A stretch of DNA of 64,000 nt from Pseudomonadota bacterium (GCA_002747455.1 PDPG01000048.1:1-64000), one strand, 5' to 3'. Positions 17,901 to 27,380 are shown, counted from the first letter of the stretch. The notes: generated by a model from the letters alone, not told the origin. Numbers and translations: made by a program.

Positions 17901-19161
17901 TGGCTTCCTCGAAATCTTCTTCCAATGTTTCAATATCTACCTGGCTGATCATTGCCTCGTATGCGTCAGGTCGAAGTTGTAAGTACTTTTTATTCCAGCG
18001 ACGGGCTAGGTCTAAATCCTTCTCCAGCAGGGCAATACTCACGCCTTTTTTAAGTAAAGTTATATTGCCAGGATTGTGATCAATCAATGGTGCGATAATA
18101 GCTAGCGCACGATCACGTCGATTATCTTTGATATGCGCCTCAATCAAACGCTGTTGTAGCATCCAGCGATCGCTGTAACGGGTAGCTAATGTTGTCGCGC
18201 GCTCTAAATAATGGATCGCATTACGGTATTGCTTCGTTTCCATTGCCCAATGAGCTGCTTTTTCCAGCCACCGCTGAGTATTGTCAGCTGTATCACGTTT
18301 CGCCAGATGCGCGTATAGGTCGCTGGCATTTTCTGGCAGTCCAGCATTCAGGCTGACTTTGGCTAACGCCTGTAGTGCTTTTGGTGATTCAGGGAGCTGG
18401 TATTGCGTTTCATCAAGAAATGCCTTTATTTCCTTCTTTTGCCCAGCTCTGGCCGCAGCGGACAGCCATGCATAGGTATAAGCATTGAATTGACTGGCAT
18501 CCGTGGTCAGTTCGCTAGCTTGTTTGAAGTCACGGGCGGCACTTACTGGGTCACCTGCCCGACCCGCCCAACGACCAGCCTTTGCCAGCCATGAAGCTTT
18601 TTTTTCCGGCTGAACTTCGGCGAGACGATGGTAAATTTTTACCGCCTGAGGTAGTAAGCCAAAGTCGGTACTGGCTTTGGCTAGTGCTTGCAACTCCTTA
18701 CTACTAAGGCTGCGATAGTCTTCCAGATATTGTAGATGCTGGCGTACACCAATATGTTGATTACTAGAATCCTCACCAGAGGCATTGGCCGTGTAATATG
18801 CATCCAAATAATTGCGTAATTGAATGGTTGCCAGCTGCTTCTTTTGGCGAGTGCTTAGCTGGTAAGTGGACAGCTTTTCACTGAGCAGGCGACGGGATGG
18901 CTCCCATAAGCCCTTCTGGCTCATTTCCTGGGCCAGTTGCAAGACCTCCGTATTACTGATATCTGACTGATTAATCATCTGGTGGTAACGTGCCAATAGA
19001 CGGCTGGAGAACTGCTCTTTTAACGCACTCGAGTCCTGAGAGCCGAGAAAGTCGGCACTCTTCCAAGGGAACAACAAAATCAGAAAACCAACCAGTACTA
19101 TTGCTATCAGCAGTATTACCGGCATGTTAAACAGTTTTTGTGGGGACTCGGTTCGTTTCAT
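14947..19161 (-). CDS. pelB: PelB, outer-membrane Pel export porin with TPR arm
   Basis: PelB exports Pel through the outer membrane. Its periplasmic TPRs bind PelA and guide the polymer. The protein (1404 aa) has an N-terminal transmembrane helix (about 14-32), then about 1000 residues of TPR-type helices, and from about residue 1110 a beta-barrel rich in alternating strands (GVGARA, GYRRKL, GLEYGFQE), ending in a strand with aromatic residues. It is about 210 aa longer than P. aeruginosa PelB (1193 aa), probably through extra TPRs. The gene starts 5 bp after the pelA-hydrolase stop, with AAAGGAT as ribosome-binding site. Confidence 0.92.
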   Translation of the reverse strand: MKRTESPQKLFNMPVILLIAIVLVGFLILLFPWKSADFLGSQDSSALKEQFSSRLLARYHQMINQSDISNTEVLQLAQEMSQKGLWEPSRRLLSEKLSTYQLSTRQKKQLATIQLRNYLDAYYTANASGEDSSNQHIGVRQHLQYLEDYRSLSSKELQALAKASTDFGLLPQAVKIYHRLAEVQPEKKASWLAKAGRWAGRAGDPVSAARDFKQASELTTDASQFNAYTYAWLSAAARAGQKKEIKAFLDETQYQLPESPKALQALAKVSLNAGLPENASDLYAHLAKRDTADNTQRWLEKAAHWAMETKQYRNAIHYLERATTLATRYSDRWMLQQRLIEAHIKDNRRDRALAIIAPLIDHNPGNITLLKKGVSIALLEKDLDLARRWNKKYLQLRPDAYEAMISQVDIETLEEDFEEAIVYIKRAIKQKPNDLGLRERWAYLEEARGDEKLALQIWQWIYQQSGKAQHQEQVIRLAQADLKGEGLAFLINLAKTQKLPHQTANDIFFFLVKEKQHHAKAERFVTDYLARHGVDRELMEILAKWYGGEKRYTEALAIWQRLENHYGGNPQYALARFELYWVMKQQDKAYQLWRQYHQQWAKDADDNHLVIMGEVAWAHKHDAVALSYYQRLLKSTPQSELKKRILYHTRVALLHGRLGQNKAVLAAIKRGFMETADSDLMLAGLQIAFDSKDFQAFSTLLALANEQSSRFAKKPRFWLMQAAIANLRKDYNTALGLYQKVLALDPHSKDAQTGIESIRQIALDARKQATLKQLAAMQDAFDKKQFALLNKLMAASDAKLHEFKNLAQYWLLRAQLNFQQKHFAQAIQGYQQLLSIKPESLPARQGLIQALIEQKDFATLKRVLIDWEDFAENHDALWPNYATAYQAVKDYQTSIKWFEMASIKQPDNAAVLLAYAESLDQLDRKAEAKQIRDFGVKQLQQQLAGGALNPAERKEALFQYLSVMYKVGTQAEFDHTYAELDRLVSGTAQRNRLNQIAIAWALAKNNLPQLRRLLARADVKRMKKPLWMKLSIALKLDDKRTLAALLKYSHQMSTSDHVSVLIALGRQQQAFDVAKQAMTTDKTEKERSIARKIALSLAEGRVSEFVAAYNANSIGSLSAREQSLQYKQGIGKYGLPVGMDIKLRKARLSDNSIPGARINEKDVSVGFEWKDTTNQLNGRLGIYDNGSDSKAYGSLGYRRKLSDRMSGGLEYGFQETPDENAYLRQYGRRNRMRVSLDARLGEKQTAQLSIWQHKFHRTDNGQELAHGVGARAAVVHRQNTLNGQWYGGVQGTLQENDNSDQLSSDHALPESSQSIELIAGFNHGTPGQGLSNKSKLEYSGSVALGKTWPTSETTAHAEAAVSKSLFDNDELSLSVFYNKGLLGNPEDKGIKLQYRKFLDFPVTD

Positions 19162-19166
19162 TACGC

Positions 19167-20315
19167 TTATCCTTTTGGTATGGCTGCTTCAGCAGAAAGC
19201 GCTCGAATAGTGATACCTTCACTTTGCTGGCGGCGTAACCAGTTTTGATAAATGGCAAATTGCTTCTGGAAGGGCAGTGCTGTGATAATGCCTAAATAGC
19301 GACCAGTTAAATGGCCGGGTGGCATACCGGATTGAATGTCATGTACCTGCAGCTTTTGGCCATTGGCTTCCAAATCACGCTTGAGGGTTTGGTATTTTCC
19401 CAGCTCAAGTGGGTAATGCGACTCAGTTTTGCTATCAGTGAGTAACAGGAAGGTTTTTAATTCAGGCTCAAATTGACTCACGCCGACCATGTCCAGTGAC
19501 GGAATTGAAATCCACGGAATAAAGCCTTCGTCCACAATGCGTGAAGCCAGCTTTTTGGCATCATCACGGCGGCTAGGATCCATATAGTCGATGATGATAA
19601 TGTCGATTGATAGTTTGCGCTGAATATCCTTTAATTGCTTGAGCAGCCAGCTCATGTCTTCGCGCGTAGTCTCTTTGTAAACCTTTAGACTGTTATCCCA
19701 ACTAGCAAATAAGGACTCAGCGGCCACCGCTTCCAGTAGGTGACCAATGGTCGGTAACACTTCAAAGCCGCGGTTGGCGATAAAGCGCATTTTCGGGTAG
19801 CGTTTATGGATGGTTTGCAGCAGATTATCCAAGGCATTGATTTGTTTTTGTTGCAAGGCATCACTGCTAGCGAACAACTTAAAACTATCCATCGTATCCA
19901 GAAACAAGCCGTTGTAACCCGCCTGCCACAATGGATCAACAATGGTTTCAATAACAAACTTTTGCCAACCGGGAGAATTAAGATCCATGACCTTACTATC
20001 CCAGACGCGGTTATCACCCAGTACCCATTCCGGTTGGATTTGTTTAAACCACTTTCGTGTTGGAGAGACCTCGCCCACACTCAGGTAGGCAAACACATCA
20101 CCACCCTTGGCATGCAGGGCTTTTAGTTCATGTGGTTTAACATTATCGGCTTCCACAATGATGCGGCCGTATTGGGACAGTACATCCGTAGGCAAATTAG
20201 GGCCATAAAAAACAGCAGTACTTTTATCTGCATCCATGTGTGCAGCAGCACCTGCTACACTGAAAGTTAAGAGTAAGAGGACTGTCCACAGTCCTCTGTT
20301 TAGTATTCGACTCAT
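19167..20315 (-). CDS. PelA hydrolase module as a separate protein (GH166/GH114-like)
   Basis: A periplasmic protein of 382 aa with a signal peptide (1-25) and a TIM-barrel endo-alpha-1,4-galactosaminidase-like domain (about 34-290). Seen: AYLSVGEV (76-83), GLFLDTMDS (137-145, Asp140) and AES (199-201, Glu200). The spacing of Asp140 and Glu200 matches the PelA catalytic pair as I recall it (Asp160 and Glu218). The remainder (about 290-382) resembles the start of the region that follows the hydrolase in full-length PelA. It is the first gene of the pel operon, behind a good promoter and a GGAG ribosome-binding site. The deacetylase half of PelA is encoded 10 kb away. Confidence 0.85.
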   Translation of the reverse strand: MSRILNRGLWTVLLLLTFSVAGAAAHMDADKSTAVFYGPNLPTDVLSQYGRIIVEADNVKPHELKALHAKGGDVFAYLSVGEVSPTRKWFKQIQPEWVLGDNRVWDSKVMDLNSPGWQKFVIETIVDPLWQAGYNGLFLDTMDSFKLFASSDALQQKQINALDNLLQTIHKRYPKMRFIANRGFEVLPTIGHLLEAVAAESLFASWDNSLKVYKETTREDMSWLLKQLKDIQRKLSIDIIIIDYMDPSRRDDAKKLASRIVDEGFIPWISIPSLDMVGVSQFEPELKTFLLLTDSKTESHYPLELGKYQTLKRDLEANGQKLQVHDIQSGMPPGHLTGRYLGIITALPFQKQFAIYQNWLRRQQSEGITIRALSAEAAIPKG

Positions 20316-20342
20316 AGTAAAACTCCATTTCTGTGTGTGATA

Positions 20343-20371
20343 ATTATTTTAATTTGACTTAACTCACTCAA
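20343..20371 (-). promoter_or_regulatory. Promoter of the pel operon
   Basis: On the minus strand TTGAGT (20366-20371), a 17-bp spacer and AATAAT (20343-20348) match the -35 and -10 consensus at 4/6 and 5/6. They lie 28 bp upstream of the first pel ATG. Confidence 0.6.
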
Positions 20372-20635
20372 CGCCCAGTATCCTTACGCAGCGGCTTGGC
20401 GCACTTTAATCTTGGCTTAACGCAGTGAAAAAAATGATAGAGTGAACGTGTTGAGAATGGATCATACTGAGGGGTAAAAAAGGGTTTATTGACCCGATAA
20501 CACTATTGGATGGGGTGATTGTTCGGTTTGCCCGAAATGTGAATCAAGGGCAGATCATGTTGAATGACAACTTGCCTAACAGAGAAGGAAAGGTCATGAC
20601 TTTGTAGTGGTTTGGTTTAGCGCGAATTAATTGTA
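20372..20635. other. Intergenic region between pel and ugd
   Basis: No ORF with gene-like properties is seen. The stretch is upstream of the pel promoter and could hold regulator sites. I see no recognised operator, only short imperfect repeats. Confidence 0.4.
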
Positions 20636-20689
20636 TAAAACCCGACCTGACAGACACCTTCTGAAAATCGGTAACTGTCAGATCAGGTC
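20636..20689 (-). terminator. Possible terminator after ugd
   Basis: Arms GACCTGACAG (20644-20653) and 20675-20689 pair with a 5-nt bulge. On the minus strand the hairpin is followed by GGGTTTTAT. It lies 15 bp after the ugd stop. Confidence 0.4.
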
Positions 20690-20703
20690 TGAAGTTTTAC
20701 AAA

Positions 20704-21870
20704 TCAATCCCGGCTAAACAAATCCCGCGTATACACCTTATCCCCAAGCGCACGAATCTCATCCGTCATACGGTTGGCAACGATCACATCAGAACGCTCG
20801 GCAAAGGCATCAAAATCCTGCATCACGGTAAAGCCATTGAACGTGGCAACATCCAGCTCAGGCTCAAAAATGACCACCTCAATGCCCTCCGCCCGAATAC
20901 GTTTCATCACACCTTGAATGGACGAAGCTCTAAAGTTATCAGATCCTGTTTTCATCGTTAAACGGTAGATACCCACCACCTTCGGATGGCGCTTCACTAC
21001 AGAGTCAGCGATGAAATCTTTACGGGTTTTATTCGCATCCACAATTGCCTGAATCAGATTGTTTGGCACCTGATTATAGTTGGCCAGTAACTGCTTGGTA
21101 TCTTTTGGCAGACAATAGCCGCCGTAACCAAACGATGGGTTGTTATAGTGATTACCGATGCGAGGATCTAATCCCACCCCCTCAATGACTTGCTTGGCAC
21201 TCAGGTTATGAGTTTGGCAGTAGGTATCCAACTCGTTAAAGTAGGCAACCCGCATTGCCAAATAGGTGTTCGAGAAGAGCTTAACGGCCTCAGCTTCGGT
21301 GGACTCAGTAAACAGCACATCCACATCCTGCTTTTTCGCACCTTCCAACAACAAATTTGCAAAAACTTTCGCGCGCTCCGATTTTTCACCCACAATAATT
21401 CGGGATGGATACAAGTTGTCGTAAAGTGCCTTGCCTTCGCGCAAAAATTCTGGGCTAAAGAGGATGTTTTCACAACCCAATACTCTTTTAATCTCGCGTG
21501 TATAGCCAACTGGAACCGTTGATTTAATCACCATTACAGCTTCTGGATTGATGCTGACAACATCCCGAATCACCGACTCAACAGATCGGGTATTAAAGGT
21601 ATTCGTATCTGGATCATAATCCGTTGGCGTGGCGATAATAACGAACTGTGCGCCTTCATAGGCTTGTACTTTATCCAGCGTCGCGGATAGGTTGAGATCT
21701 TCATTTTGCAGATATTGCTTGATTTCAGCATCTTCAATCGGTGACTGACCATGGTTTAACAAGTCAATCTTTGCCGGATCAATATCCAAACAAGTGACAT
21801 CGTGGTGTTGTGATAAAAGCACGGCATTTGAGAGGCCAACATAGCCCGTTCCGGCGACTGCAATTTTCAT
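20704..21870 (-). CDS. ugd: UDP-glucose 6-dehydrogenase
   Basis: Ugd oxidises UDP-glucose to UDP-glucuronate with two NAD+, supplying uronic acid for capsules, LPS or exopolysaccharides. The protein (388 aa) has the N-terminal NAD-binding GTGYVG (7-12), the conserved SPEFLREG segment (139-146) and the catalytic cysteine in [10 protein letters not shown] (Cys253). Its length fits the short bacterial class. TTGGAGC precedes the ATG. It lies just upstream of pel on the same strand but behind a probable terminator. Pel as known contains no uronic acid, so the link is by position only. A UDP-ManNAc dehydrogenase is less likely. Confidence 0.92.
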   Translation of the reverse strand: MKIAVAGTGYVGLSNAVLLSQHHDVTCLDIDPAKIDLLNHGQSPIEDAEIKQYLQNEDLNLSATLDKVQAYEGAQFVIIATPTDYDPDTNTFNTRSVESVIRDVVSINPEAVMVIKSTVPVGYTREIKRVLGCENILFSPEFLREGKALYDNLYPSRIIVGEKSERAKVFANLLLEGAKKQDVDVLFTESTEAEAVKLFSNTYLAMRVAYFNELDTYCQTHNLSAKQVIEGVGLDPRIGNHYNNPSFGYGGYCLPKDTKQLLANYNQVPNNLIQAIVDANKTRKDFIADSVVKRHPKVVGIYRLTMKTGSDNFRASSIQGVMKRIRAEGIEVVIFEPELDVATFNGFTVMQDFDAFAERSDVIVANRMTDEIRALGDKVYTRDLFSRD

Positions 21871-22179
21871 ATTTGCTCCAATATTGTGACGATAGTAAGT
21901 TTCATTATGAGACTTCGGTAAAACTTCTACTTATTAGTCACTGGGGGTATCCAAAGATAGTATTTGTGTATGAGGTGATTAGATCAAACGCCTTTCGAGC
22001 TGACAACCATTTCACTGGTCAGAGGTTAAAATATCCCCCCGACCAAAGCACCGATCACCTTGCTATTGCATAAGCCAAATGTCATTCGATCATGGGATGC
22101 TTTACGGTGAGTTTCTTTATTGCACTGATTTCAGCCGTTATACTCCTGCCCAATTTCTACAACAACGGCGACCCCAACC
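21871..22179. other. Divergent intergenic region ugd / pyrE
   Basis: This 309-bp region must hold the promoters of both divergent genes. Several A/T-rich -10-like hexamers are present (for example CATAAT on the minus strand near 21905), but none has a convincing -35. There is no ORF worth calling. Confidence 0.4.
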
Positions 22180-22827
22180 ATGAAAGACTATCAACATGAA
22201 TTTCTTAACTTTGCCATTGACAACCAGGTGTTAAGTTTTGGTGAATACACCCTCAAATCTGGCCGCCTAAGTCCTTATTTTTTCAACTTCGGTCTGTTTC
22301 AAACTGGCTCGGCACTGGCGTGTTTAGGCGATTACTACGCGCAGGCCATTGTTGACTCCGGCCTTGAGTTCGACATGCTGTTCGGCCCTGCCTATAAAGG
22401 TATTCCGCTGGTTTCTGTGGTGGCAGCAACCCTGTATGAAAAGCATGGCATTGACTACCCATACGCTTATAACCGCAAAGAAGCCAAAGATCATGGCGAA
22501 GGCGGGACTATTGTCGGCGCACCACTGCAAGGCCGGGTGTTGGTGGTGGATGATGTGATTAGTGCGGGTACGGCTTGTCGTGAAGCAGCGGATTTGGTTG
22601 CAGCGCATGGCGCAACGCTAGCAGGAATTGCCATTTCTCTGGATCGTCAGGAACGCGGTACTGGCACGAAATCAGCAGTGCAGGAAGTGGAAGACACTTA
22701 CGGCATTCGCGTACTGCATATCATTGCGCTGGAAGATGTGATTCAGCACATCGAAACAACGGCGAGTGATGCGGATTTATTGCAGAGGATTACCGCCTAT
22801 CGTCAGCAATATGGCGTGTCTGAGTAA
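22180..22827 (+). CDS. pyrE: Orotate phosphoribosyltransferase
   Basis: PyrE joins orotate to PRPP to make OMP in pyrimidine synthesis. The protein (215 aa, standard length) shows [10 protein letters not shown] near residues 67-76, the [14 protein letters not shown] catalytic loop near 99-112 and the PRPP-binding [13 protein letters not shown] near 122-134. It stands alone on the plus strand. Confidence 0.96.
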   Translation: MKDYQHEFLNFAIDNQVLSFGEYTLKSGRLSPYFFNFGLFQTGSALACLGDYYAQAIVDSGLEFDMLFGPAYKGIPLVSVVAATLYEKHGIDYPYAYNRKEAKDHGEGGTIVGAPLQGRVLVVDDVISAGTACREAADLVAAHGATLAGIAISLDRQERGTGTKSAVQEVEDTYGIRVLHIIALEDVIQHIETTASDADLLQRITAYRQQYGVSE

Positions 22828-22838
22828 AGCACACTCAT

Positions 22839-22884
22839 CCCCATGCCCCATCGTGTCACTATGAAGCACTACGGTGGCATGGGG
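22839..22884 (+). terminator. Possible terminator after pyrE
   Basis: A 9-bp stem CCCCATGCC (22839-22847) pairs with 22876-22884 across a long loop, starting 11 bp after the stop. The following sequence TTGAAATAATTATTT is only moderately T-rich. Confidence 0.35.
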
Positions 22885-23117
22885 TTGAAATAATTATTTC
22901 GGATATCTCCTGTGACCAGGACCAGTGAGAAGTTACAGAGCAGACAGAGCTTCCTCAACACTTACCTTCAACTGTCGATGAAAGGTCAATAAATACAGAC
23001 CAAGTTTATACCGCTAATTTTAGACTGAAAAAACACACCATCTAGCCAGCGCAGCCTCCACGAGACGCTTTTCCTCATCCAATCTTAATGAGTGATTAAC
23101 GGATGAGGTGGTGAAAA

Positions 23118-25256
23118 ATGCGAGGGAAATACTTGGGGCTCGTGGTGTTAATGGTGCTTTGCGTCAACTTATCCGCCGCGGAACATCAGAAGCTATGGCT
23201 GGATCAACCAGAGTACGATTCTCATAATAGCGAGCTAAAATACAAACTGACTGGGGGTGGCAAGGTTCGCCAGTTACGCTTGGATACCGATGCCATGAAG
23301 CACTTATTGTTGGCAGAGACTCCTCAACCAAAGGCGCCTATTGCTCGGAAATCTGCAGCTACCCTCCGCGTTGAGCTTCCATTACCAGACGGTGATAACG
23401 TTTTCGTTACTTTGGTGCCCACAGACCTACTCCCCACCAAGTTGCAAGAAAAATTTCCTTCCATCCGCAGTTACCGTGTCGTCGCTCAGGTAGGCTCCAA
23501 AATACTGGCTGGACGAGTGGACTACACGCAGCAAGGCTTCCATGCCATGTTACTTACCCAGCGTGGCGAGACTATTTTAATTGACCCCAAGGACATTCAT
23601 GGCGGTAATCATTATTTAAGCTACCGCAAATCGGAACAACAACGCACAAAGCCTTTCCAGTGCCTGATATCCGCAGCACATGAGCATCCAGATGTTAATC
23701 ATCTTTCTGATATTCAACACCGCACTCAAACCCTGTCGCGGCACAAGAATGATCTCATCGAATACCGCCTCGCCGTTGCCGCAACCGCAGAATACACCTT
23801 ACATCAAGGCGGTAGTGTTGCAGCAGCATTGAGTGCCATCACCACAACCATCAGCCGTATTAACCTTGTTTATGAACACAGCTTAGGCATAAGGCTGAAA
23901 TTGGTTGAGCGAAACGACCAACTCATTTACACAAGCCCAGCCACCGACCCCTACTCCAATTTTAGTATTGACTCACTACTCGGTGAAAATCAACGCAATG
24001 TGGATCGAGTCATTGGCAATGCCAACTACGATATTGGTCATGTGTTCGGTACCTCTGGTGGTGGCTTGGCCTATATCCGCAGTGTTTGCAAGGATGATGC
24101 AAAGGCGATGGCGGCCTCCGGTATCAACACGCCATCCGCCGACCCTTTCGATATTGACTTTGTTGCTCACGAGTTAGGCCATCAGCTTGGTGCAACACAC
24201 ACATTCAACAGCACACTCGGTATCTGCACCGCAGACGCCAGAACATCGTACTCAGCCTTTGAGCCGGGAAGTGGCTCCAGCATCATGTCTTATGCAGGCG
24301 GGTGTGCAACTGATAACCTACAAAACAATGCTGATGCCATGTTTCATAGCGGAAGCATTCAGCAAATCAGATCGAACATACTCTATGGCATTGGCCGTAG
24401 CTGTGGTGTACAGCATCCTCAGGATAATCAGCCCCCCAGCGTTTCTGCCGGATCAGATTATCACATTCCAGCCAACACTCCTTTTCAGTTAACCGCTACT
24501 GCGACCGACCCGGATGGCGATGACCTTCTGTATAGCTGGGAACAATACAACACCGGCACTGCCAGTTCCTTAAAAATGGATACAGGGGATAACCCCTTGT
24601 TTCGGATTTTTAAACCAAGCCCCGATAACAGCCGCACTTTTCCGTCAATCAAGACATTAACCGGTGACGGCTACATTGCAGGGGAGTTGCTTCCGCAAAC
24701 TGATCGCATTATGAAATTTCGGGTTGCGGTTTATGATCAACACCACTCACCCAGCACTGACCAAACGGAAATTACGGTGACCAACTCTGGCGGTGCATTT
24801 AAGTTAGGCACACCGCCAGCAGCCTACCAAACTGGTCGCTCGACGCGCATTCTTTGGAATACCGCACAAACACAATATGCACCAATTAATTGCCACACTG
24901 TAGACCTTTATTTATCAGTCAATAATGGGGATAACTTTGATTACCTTATCGCCGAGCGTATCAGTAACACGGGGAGTGCGCAGATACACCTACCAGCGTC
25001 GCTTCCAGAAACCGATGCTGGAAGATTTAAGCTTGTCTGCTCCGACAATATTTTCTTTAGTATTTCTCCTCAATCCTTTGCCATCAGTCACGATGAACTG
25101 GAAGTGAGGGAGAATAACCTTGGTACACAAGACACTGCCGGTGAACAGGAAACTACCCTTAGTGGCGGCGGGGCACTATCAAACCCCATTATAATTGCTC
25201 TATTATTACTCTCTCTTTTAAGAATTTATCCCAAAAGGATAAGGAAGCAATTATGA
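23118..25256 (+). CDS. Secreted reprolysin-like zinc metalloprotease with GlyGly-CTERM-like tail
   Basis: A 712-aa exported metalloprotease. Domains: signal peptide (1-21), propeptide-like region (about 22-210), and a reprolysin-type (M12) catalytic domain (about 212-430). The zinc motif is HELGHQLGATH at 351-361 (zinc ligands His351, His355, His361; catalytic Glu352), with a SIMSYAGG Met-turn at about 388-395. An Ig/PKD-like beta-domain (about 438-555) and a second beta-domain (about 560-660) follow. The C-terminus has SGGG at 682-685, a hydrophobic helix (about 688-703) and a basic end (KRIRK), the layout of the GlyGly-CTERM sorting signal cut by rhombosortase. It would act at the cell surface or after release. 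It overlaps the next gene by 4 bp (ATGA). Confidence 0.82.
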   Translation: MRGKYLGLVVLMVLCVNLSAAEHQKLWLDQPEYDSHNSELKYKLTGGGKVRQLRLDTDAMKHLLLAETPQPKAPIARKSAATLRVELPLPDGDNVFVTLVPTDLLPTKLQEKFPSIRSYRVVAQVGSKILAGRVDYTQQGFHAMLLTQRGETILIDPKDIHGGNHYLSYRKSEQQRTKPFQCLISAAHEHPDVNHLSDIQHRTQTLSRHKNDLIEYRLAVAATAEYTLHQGGSVAAALSAITTTISRINLVYEHSLGIRLKLVERNDQLIYTSPATDPYSNFSIDSLLGENQRNVDRVIGNANYDIGHVFGTSGGGLAYIRSVCKDDAKAMAASGINTPSADPFDIDFVAHELGHQLGATHTFNSTLGICTADARTSYSAFEPGSGSSIMSYAGGCATDNLQNNADAMFHSGSIQQIRSNILYGIGRSCGVQHPQDNQPPSVSAGSDYHIPANTPFQLTATATDPDGDDLLYSWEQYNTGTASSLKMDTGDNPLFRIFKPSPDNSRTFPSIKTLTGDGYIAGELLPQTDRIMKFRVAVYDQHHSPSTDQTEITVTNSGGAFKLGTPPAAYQTGRSTRILWNTAQTQYAPINCHTVDLYLSVNNGDNFDYLIAERISNTGSAQIHLPASLPETDAGRFKLVCSDNIFFSISPQSFAISHDELEVRENNLGTQDTAGEQETTLSGGGALSNPIIIALLLLSLLRIYPKRIRKQL

Positions 25257-25687
25257 AAATACGATTTCTCCCCTCACTCTTGGTAACCAGCCTGCTACTT
25301 CAGGCGTGTAACGCTGGGACAAGCACCACGCGCCCAACGGCGAATCCGACAGCAAAAGCGCCACAAGCTTCAACTGTTGCTAATACGCCAGCCCCCGATC
25401 AGCAATACGCTGAGTTGTTGGAACAGTTATCCCAGCGAAATCCAAACACTGAGGCACAGCAAGCCCTTGCCCGTGGCGATCACTTCTTGCTCGGATACTA
25501 CCGTGGACGAGCGGGACTGAAAATACCCGGCCTGAATGCAGAGCAGCAACAAAGGCAGCACTGCCGATTAACAACAATCGACGGGATGGGGGATGTGATT
25601 TATGGCAGTAATCACCTGAAGTACCGGATTGCAATGCGCAACTTTGCCAAGGCATTTAATACTCAAATGTTAGGTGTTTGCCTGTAA
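25253..25687 (+). CDS. Lipoprotein of unknown function coupled to the metalloprotease
   Basis: The 144-aa product has a lipoprotein signal peptide with lipobox LLQAC (Cys19), a Thr/Ala/Pro-rich linker (about 22-45), and a C-terminal region (about 50-144) with two cysteines (in QHCRLTT and the GVCL end) that could form a disulfide. I recognise no family. Its ATG overlaps the protease TGA by 4 bp, so the two are translationally coupled and probably act together, for example as chaperone, inhibitor or surface partner (inference). Confidence 0.65.
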   Translation: MKIRFLPSLLVTSLLLQACNAGTSTTRPTANPTAKAPQASTVANTPAPDQQYAELLEQLSQRNPNTEAQQALARGDHFLLGYYRGRAGLKIPGLNAEQQQRQHCRLTTIDGMGDVIYGSNHLKYRIAMRNFAKAFNTQMLGVCL

Positions 25688-25694
25688 ATACATG

Positions 25695-25724
25695 ACTCCC
25701 GGAGTTATACCCGGGAGTTTTTTA
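25695..25724 (+). terminator. Rho-independent terminator after the protease-lipoprotein unit
   Basis: A perfect 8-bp stem ACTCCCGG (25695-25702) with CCGGGAGT (25711-25718) is followed by a T-rich run, 8 bp after the lipoprotein stop. Confidence 0.9.
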
Positions 25725-25752
25725 TTGTGATCGGCTCGAACCAAACCGGATG

Positions 25753-27351
25753 CTAATCGTAGACTCCATGCTCGCGCGTACTTAGGAAGCGAATATCAGG
25801 CCAGCGCTCCATTGCCATCTGCAAATTAACTCGTGATGGTGCGATATAAACCAGCTCGTTGGCGTGATCGTAAGACAAGTTTGCAGCCGCTTTTATTTTG
25901 AATTGGTTCAGCATTTTTTCATCATCACAGGCTACCCAACGCGCCGCCTGAACGTTTGCCACTTCAAAAGAGCAGTCCACATTGTATTCATCTTTCAAAC
26001 GCTGAGCGACCACTTCAAACTGCAAAATACCAACCGCCCCTAACACCAAATCATTGTTATTGAGCGGCTTAAATAACTGAGTCGCTCCTTCCTCACATAA
26101 CTGACTTAGGCCTTTCTGCAACTGCTTCATTTTCAAAGGATCACGCAACTGCGCACGACGAAAGAGTTCCGGCGCAAAGTTTGGAATACCCGTGAAAAAT
26201 AGCGCCTCACCCTGAGTAAAAGTATCACCAATGCGAATAGTGCCATGATTATGGATACCGATAATATCGCCTGGGTAAGCATCTTCGACATGTCCACGAT
26301 CTGACGCCATAAAGGTCAGTGCATCCGGTATTTTGACATCTTTTCCAGTTCGCACCTGGCGCAGCTTCATCCCTTTTTTGAACACACCTGAACAAATACG
26401 CATAAAGGCCACTCGATCACGGTGTTGAGGGTCCATATTGGCCTGAATTTTAAAGACAAAGCCAGTAAACTTCGGCTCATCCGCAGAGACTTCGCGGGTT
26501 GTTGTGGCACGGGGCTGTGGGCCGGGCGCATACTCCACAAAATCATCCAGCAACTCAGCAATACCAAAATTATTCACCGCCGAGCCAAAGAATACCGGCG
26601 TTAGCTCACCACGCAGATAAGCTTCTTTGTCAAATTCATTACTCGCCCCCTGCACCAGCTCAATTTCTTCGCGCAAGTCTTCAATCTGGCTGCCCAGCAA
26701 TTCATCCAGACGTGGATTATGCAACCCTTCGATCACCTCACCTTCCAGCACTTTTCCGGAGTGGTGCGCATCAAACAGGTGAACCCTGTCTTTATACAGG
26801 TGGTAAACGCCTTTCAGGCTTTTCCCCATGCCGATCGGCCATGTCACTGGCGCACAACGGATTTTCAGAATATCTTCGACTTCATCCATCAAATCAATGG
26901 GGTCACGTCCTTCACGGTCGAGCTTGTTGATGAACGTCATAATCGGCGTATCACGCAGGCGGCAAACCTCCATCAGTTTGATGGTTCTGTCCTCAACACC
27001 TTTTGCAACGTCAATAACCATTAAAGCGGAATCAACCGCAGTCAACGTTCGGTAGGTATCTTCGGAAAAGTCTTCGTGCCCCGGTGTATCCAGTAGGTTA
27101 ACCGTGTAACCTTTATACGGGAACTGCATCACCGACGAAGTCACCGAAATGCCACGCTCTTTTTCCATAGCCATCCAGTCGGAAGTTGCATGCCTAGCAG
27201 CTTTACGCCCCTTTACCGAGCCTGCTAGCTGAATCGCACCACCAAATAACAGCAACTTTTCTGTCATTGTGGTTTTACCCGCATCCGGGTGGGAGATAAT
27301 GGCGAACGTTTTACGTTTTTTCGCTTCTTCCTGAATCAAAACATCAGACAT
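25753..27351 (-). CDS. prfC: Peptide chain release factor 3
   Basis: RF3 is the GTPase that ejects RF1 and RF2 from the ribosome after termination. The protein (532 aa) has the G1 motif [10 protein letters not shown] near residues 21-30, a switch region with GISVTSS, G3 [15 protein letters not shown]4 NKLDRE and C-terminal RF3 domains ending in TREHGVYD. The frame is open to a TTG at 27360, but the ATG at 27351 has GGAAG at good spacing and matches the family start. It is the third gene of an argD-argF-prfC string (29 bp after argF). Confidence 0.96.
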   Translation of the reverse strand: MSDVLIQEEAKKRKTFAIISHPDAGKTTMTEKLLLFGGAIQLAGSVKGRKAARHATSDWMAMEKERGISVTSSVMQFPYKGYTVNLLDTPGHEDFSEDTYRTLTAVDSALMVIDVAKGVEDRTIKLMEVCRLRDTPIMTFINKLDREGRDPIDLMDEVEDILKIRCAPVTWPIGMGKSLKGVYHLYKDRVHLFDAHHSGKVLEGEVIEGLHNPRLDELLGSQIEDLREEIELVQGASNEFDKEAYLRGELTPVFFGSAVNNFGIAELLDDFVEYAPGPQPRATTTREVSADEPKFTGFVFKIQANMDPQHRDRVAFMRICSGVFKKGMKLRQVRTGKDVKIPDALTFMASDRGHVEDAYPGDIIGIHNHGTIRIGDTFTQGEALFFTGIPNFAPELFRRAQLRDPLKMKQLQKGLSQLCEEGATQLFKPLNNNDLVLGAVGILQFEVVAQRLKDEYNVDCSFEVANVQAARWVACDDEKMLNQFKIKAAANLSYDHANELVYIAPSRVNLQMAMERWPDIRFLSTREHGVYD

Positions 27352-27380
27352 GGCTTGCAACTTCCAATTAGTAGTGTCGC

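Noticed and set aside
21974..21988. GTGATTAGATCAA resembling an FNR box between ugd and pyrE
   Set aside because: The half-site spacing is three, not four, and the first half-site is imperfect.
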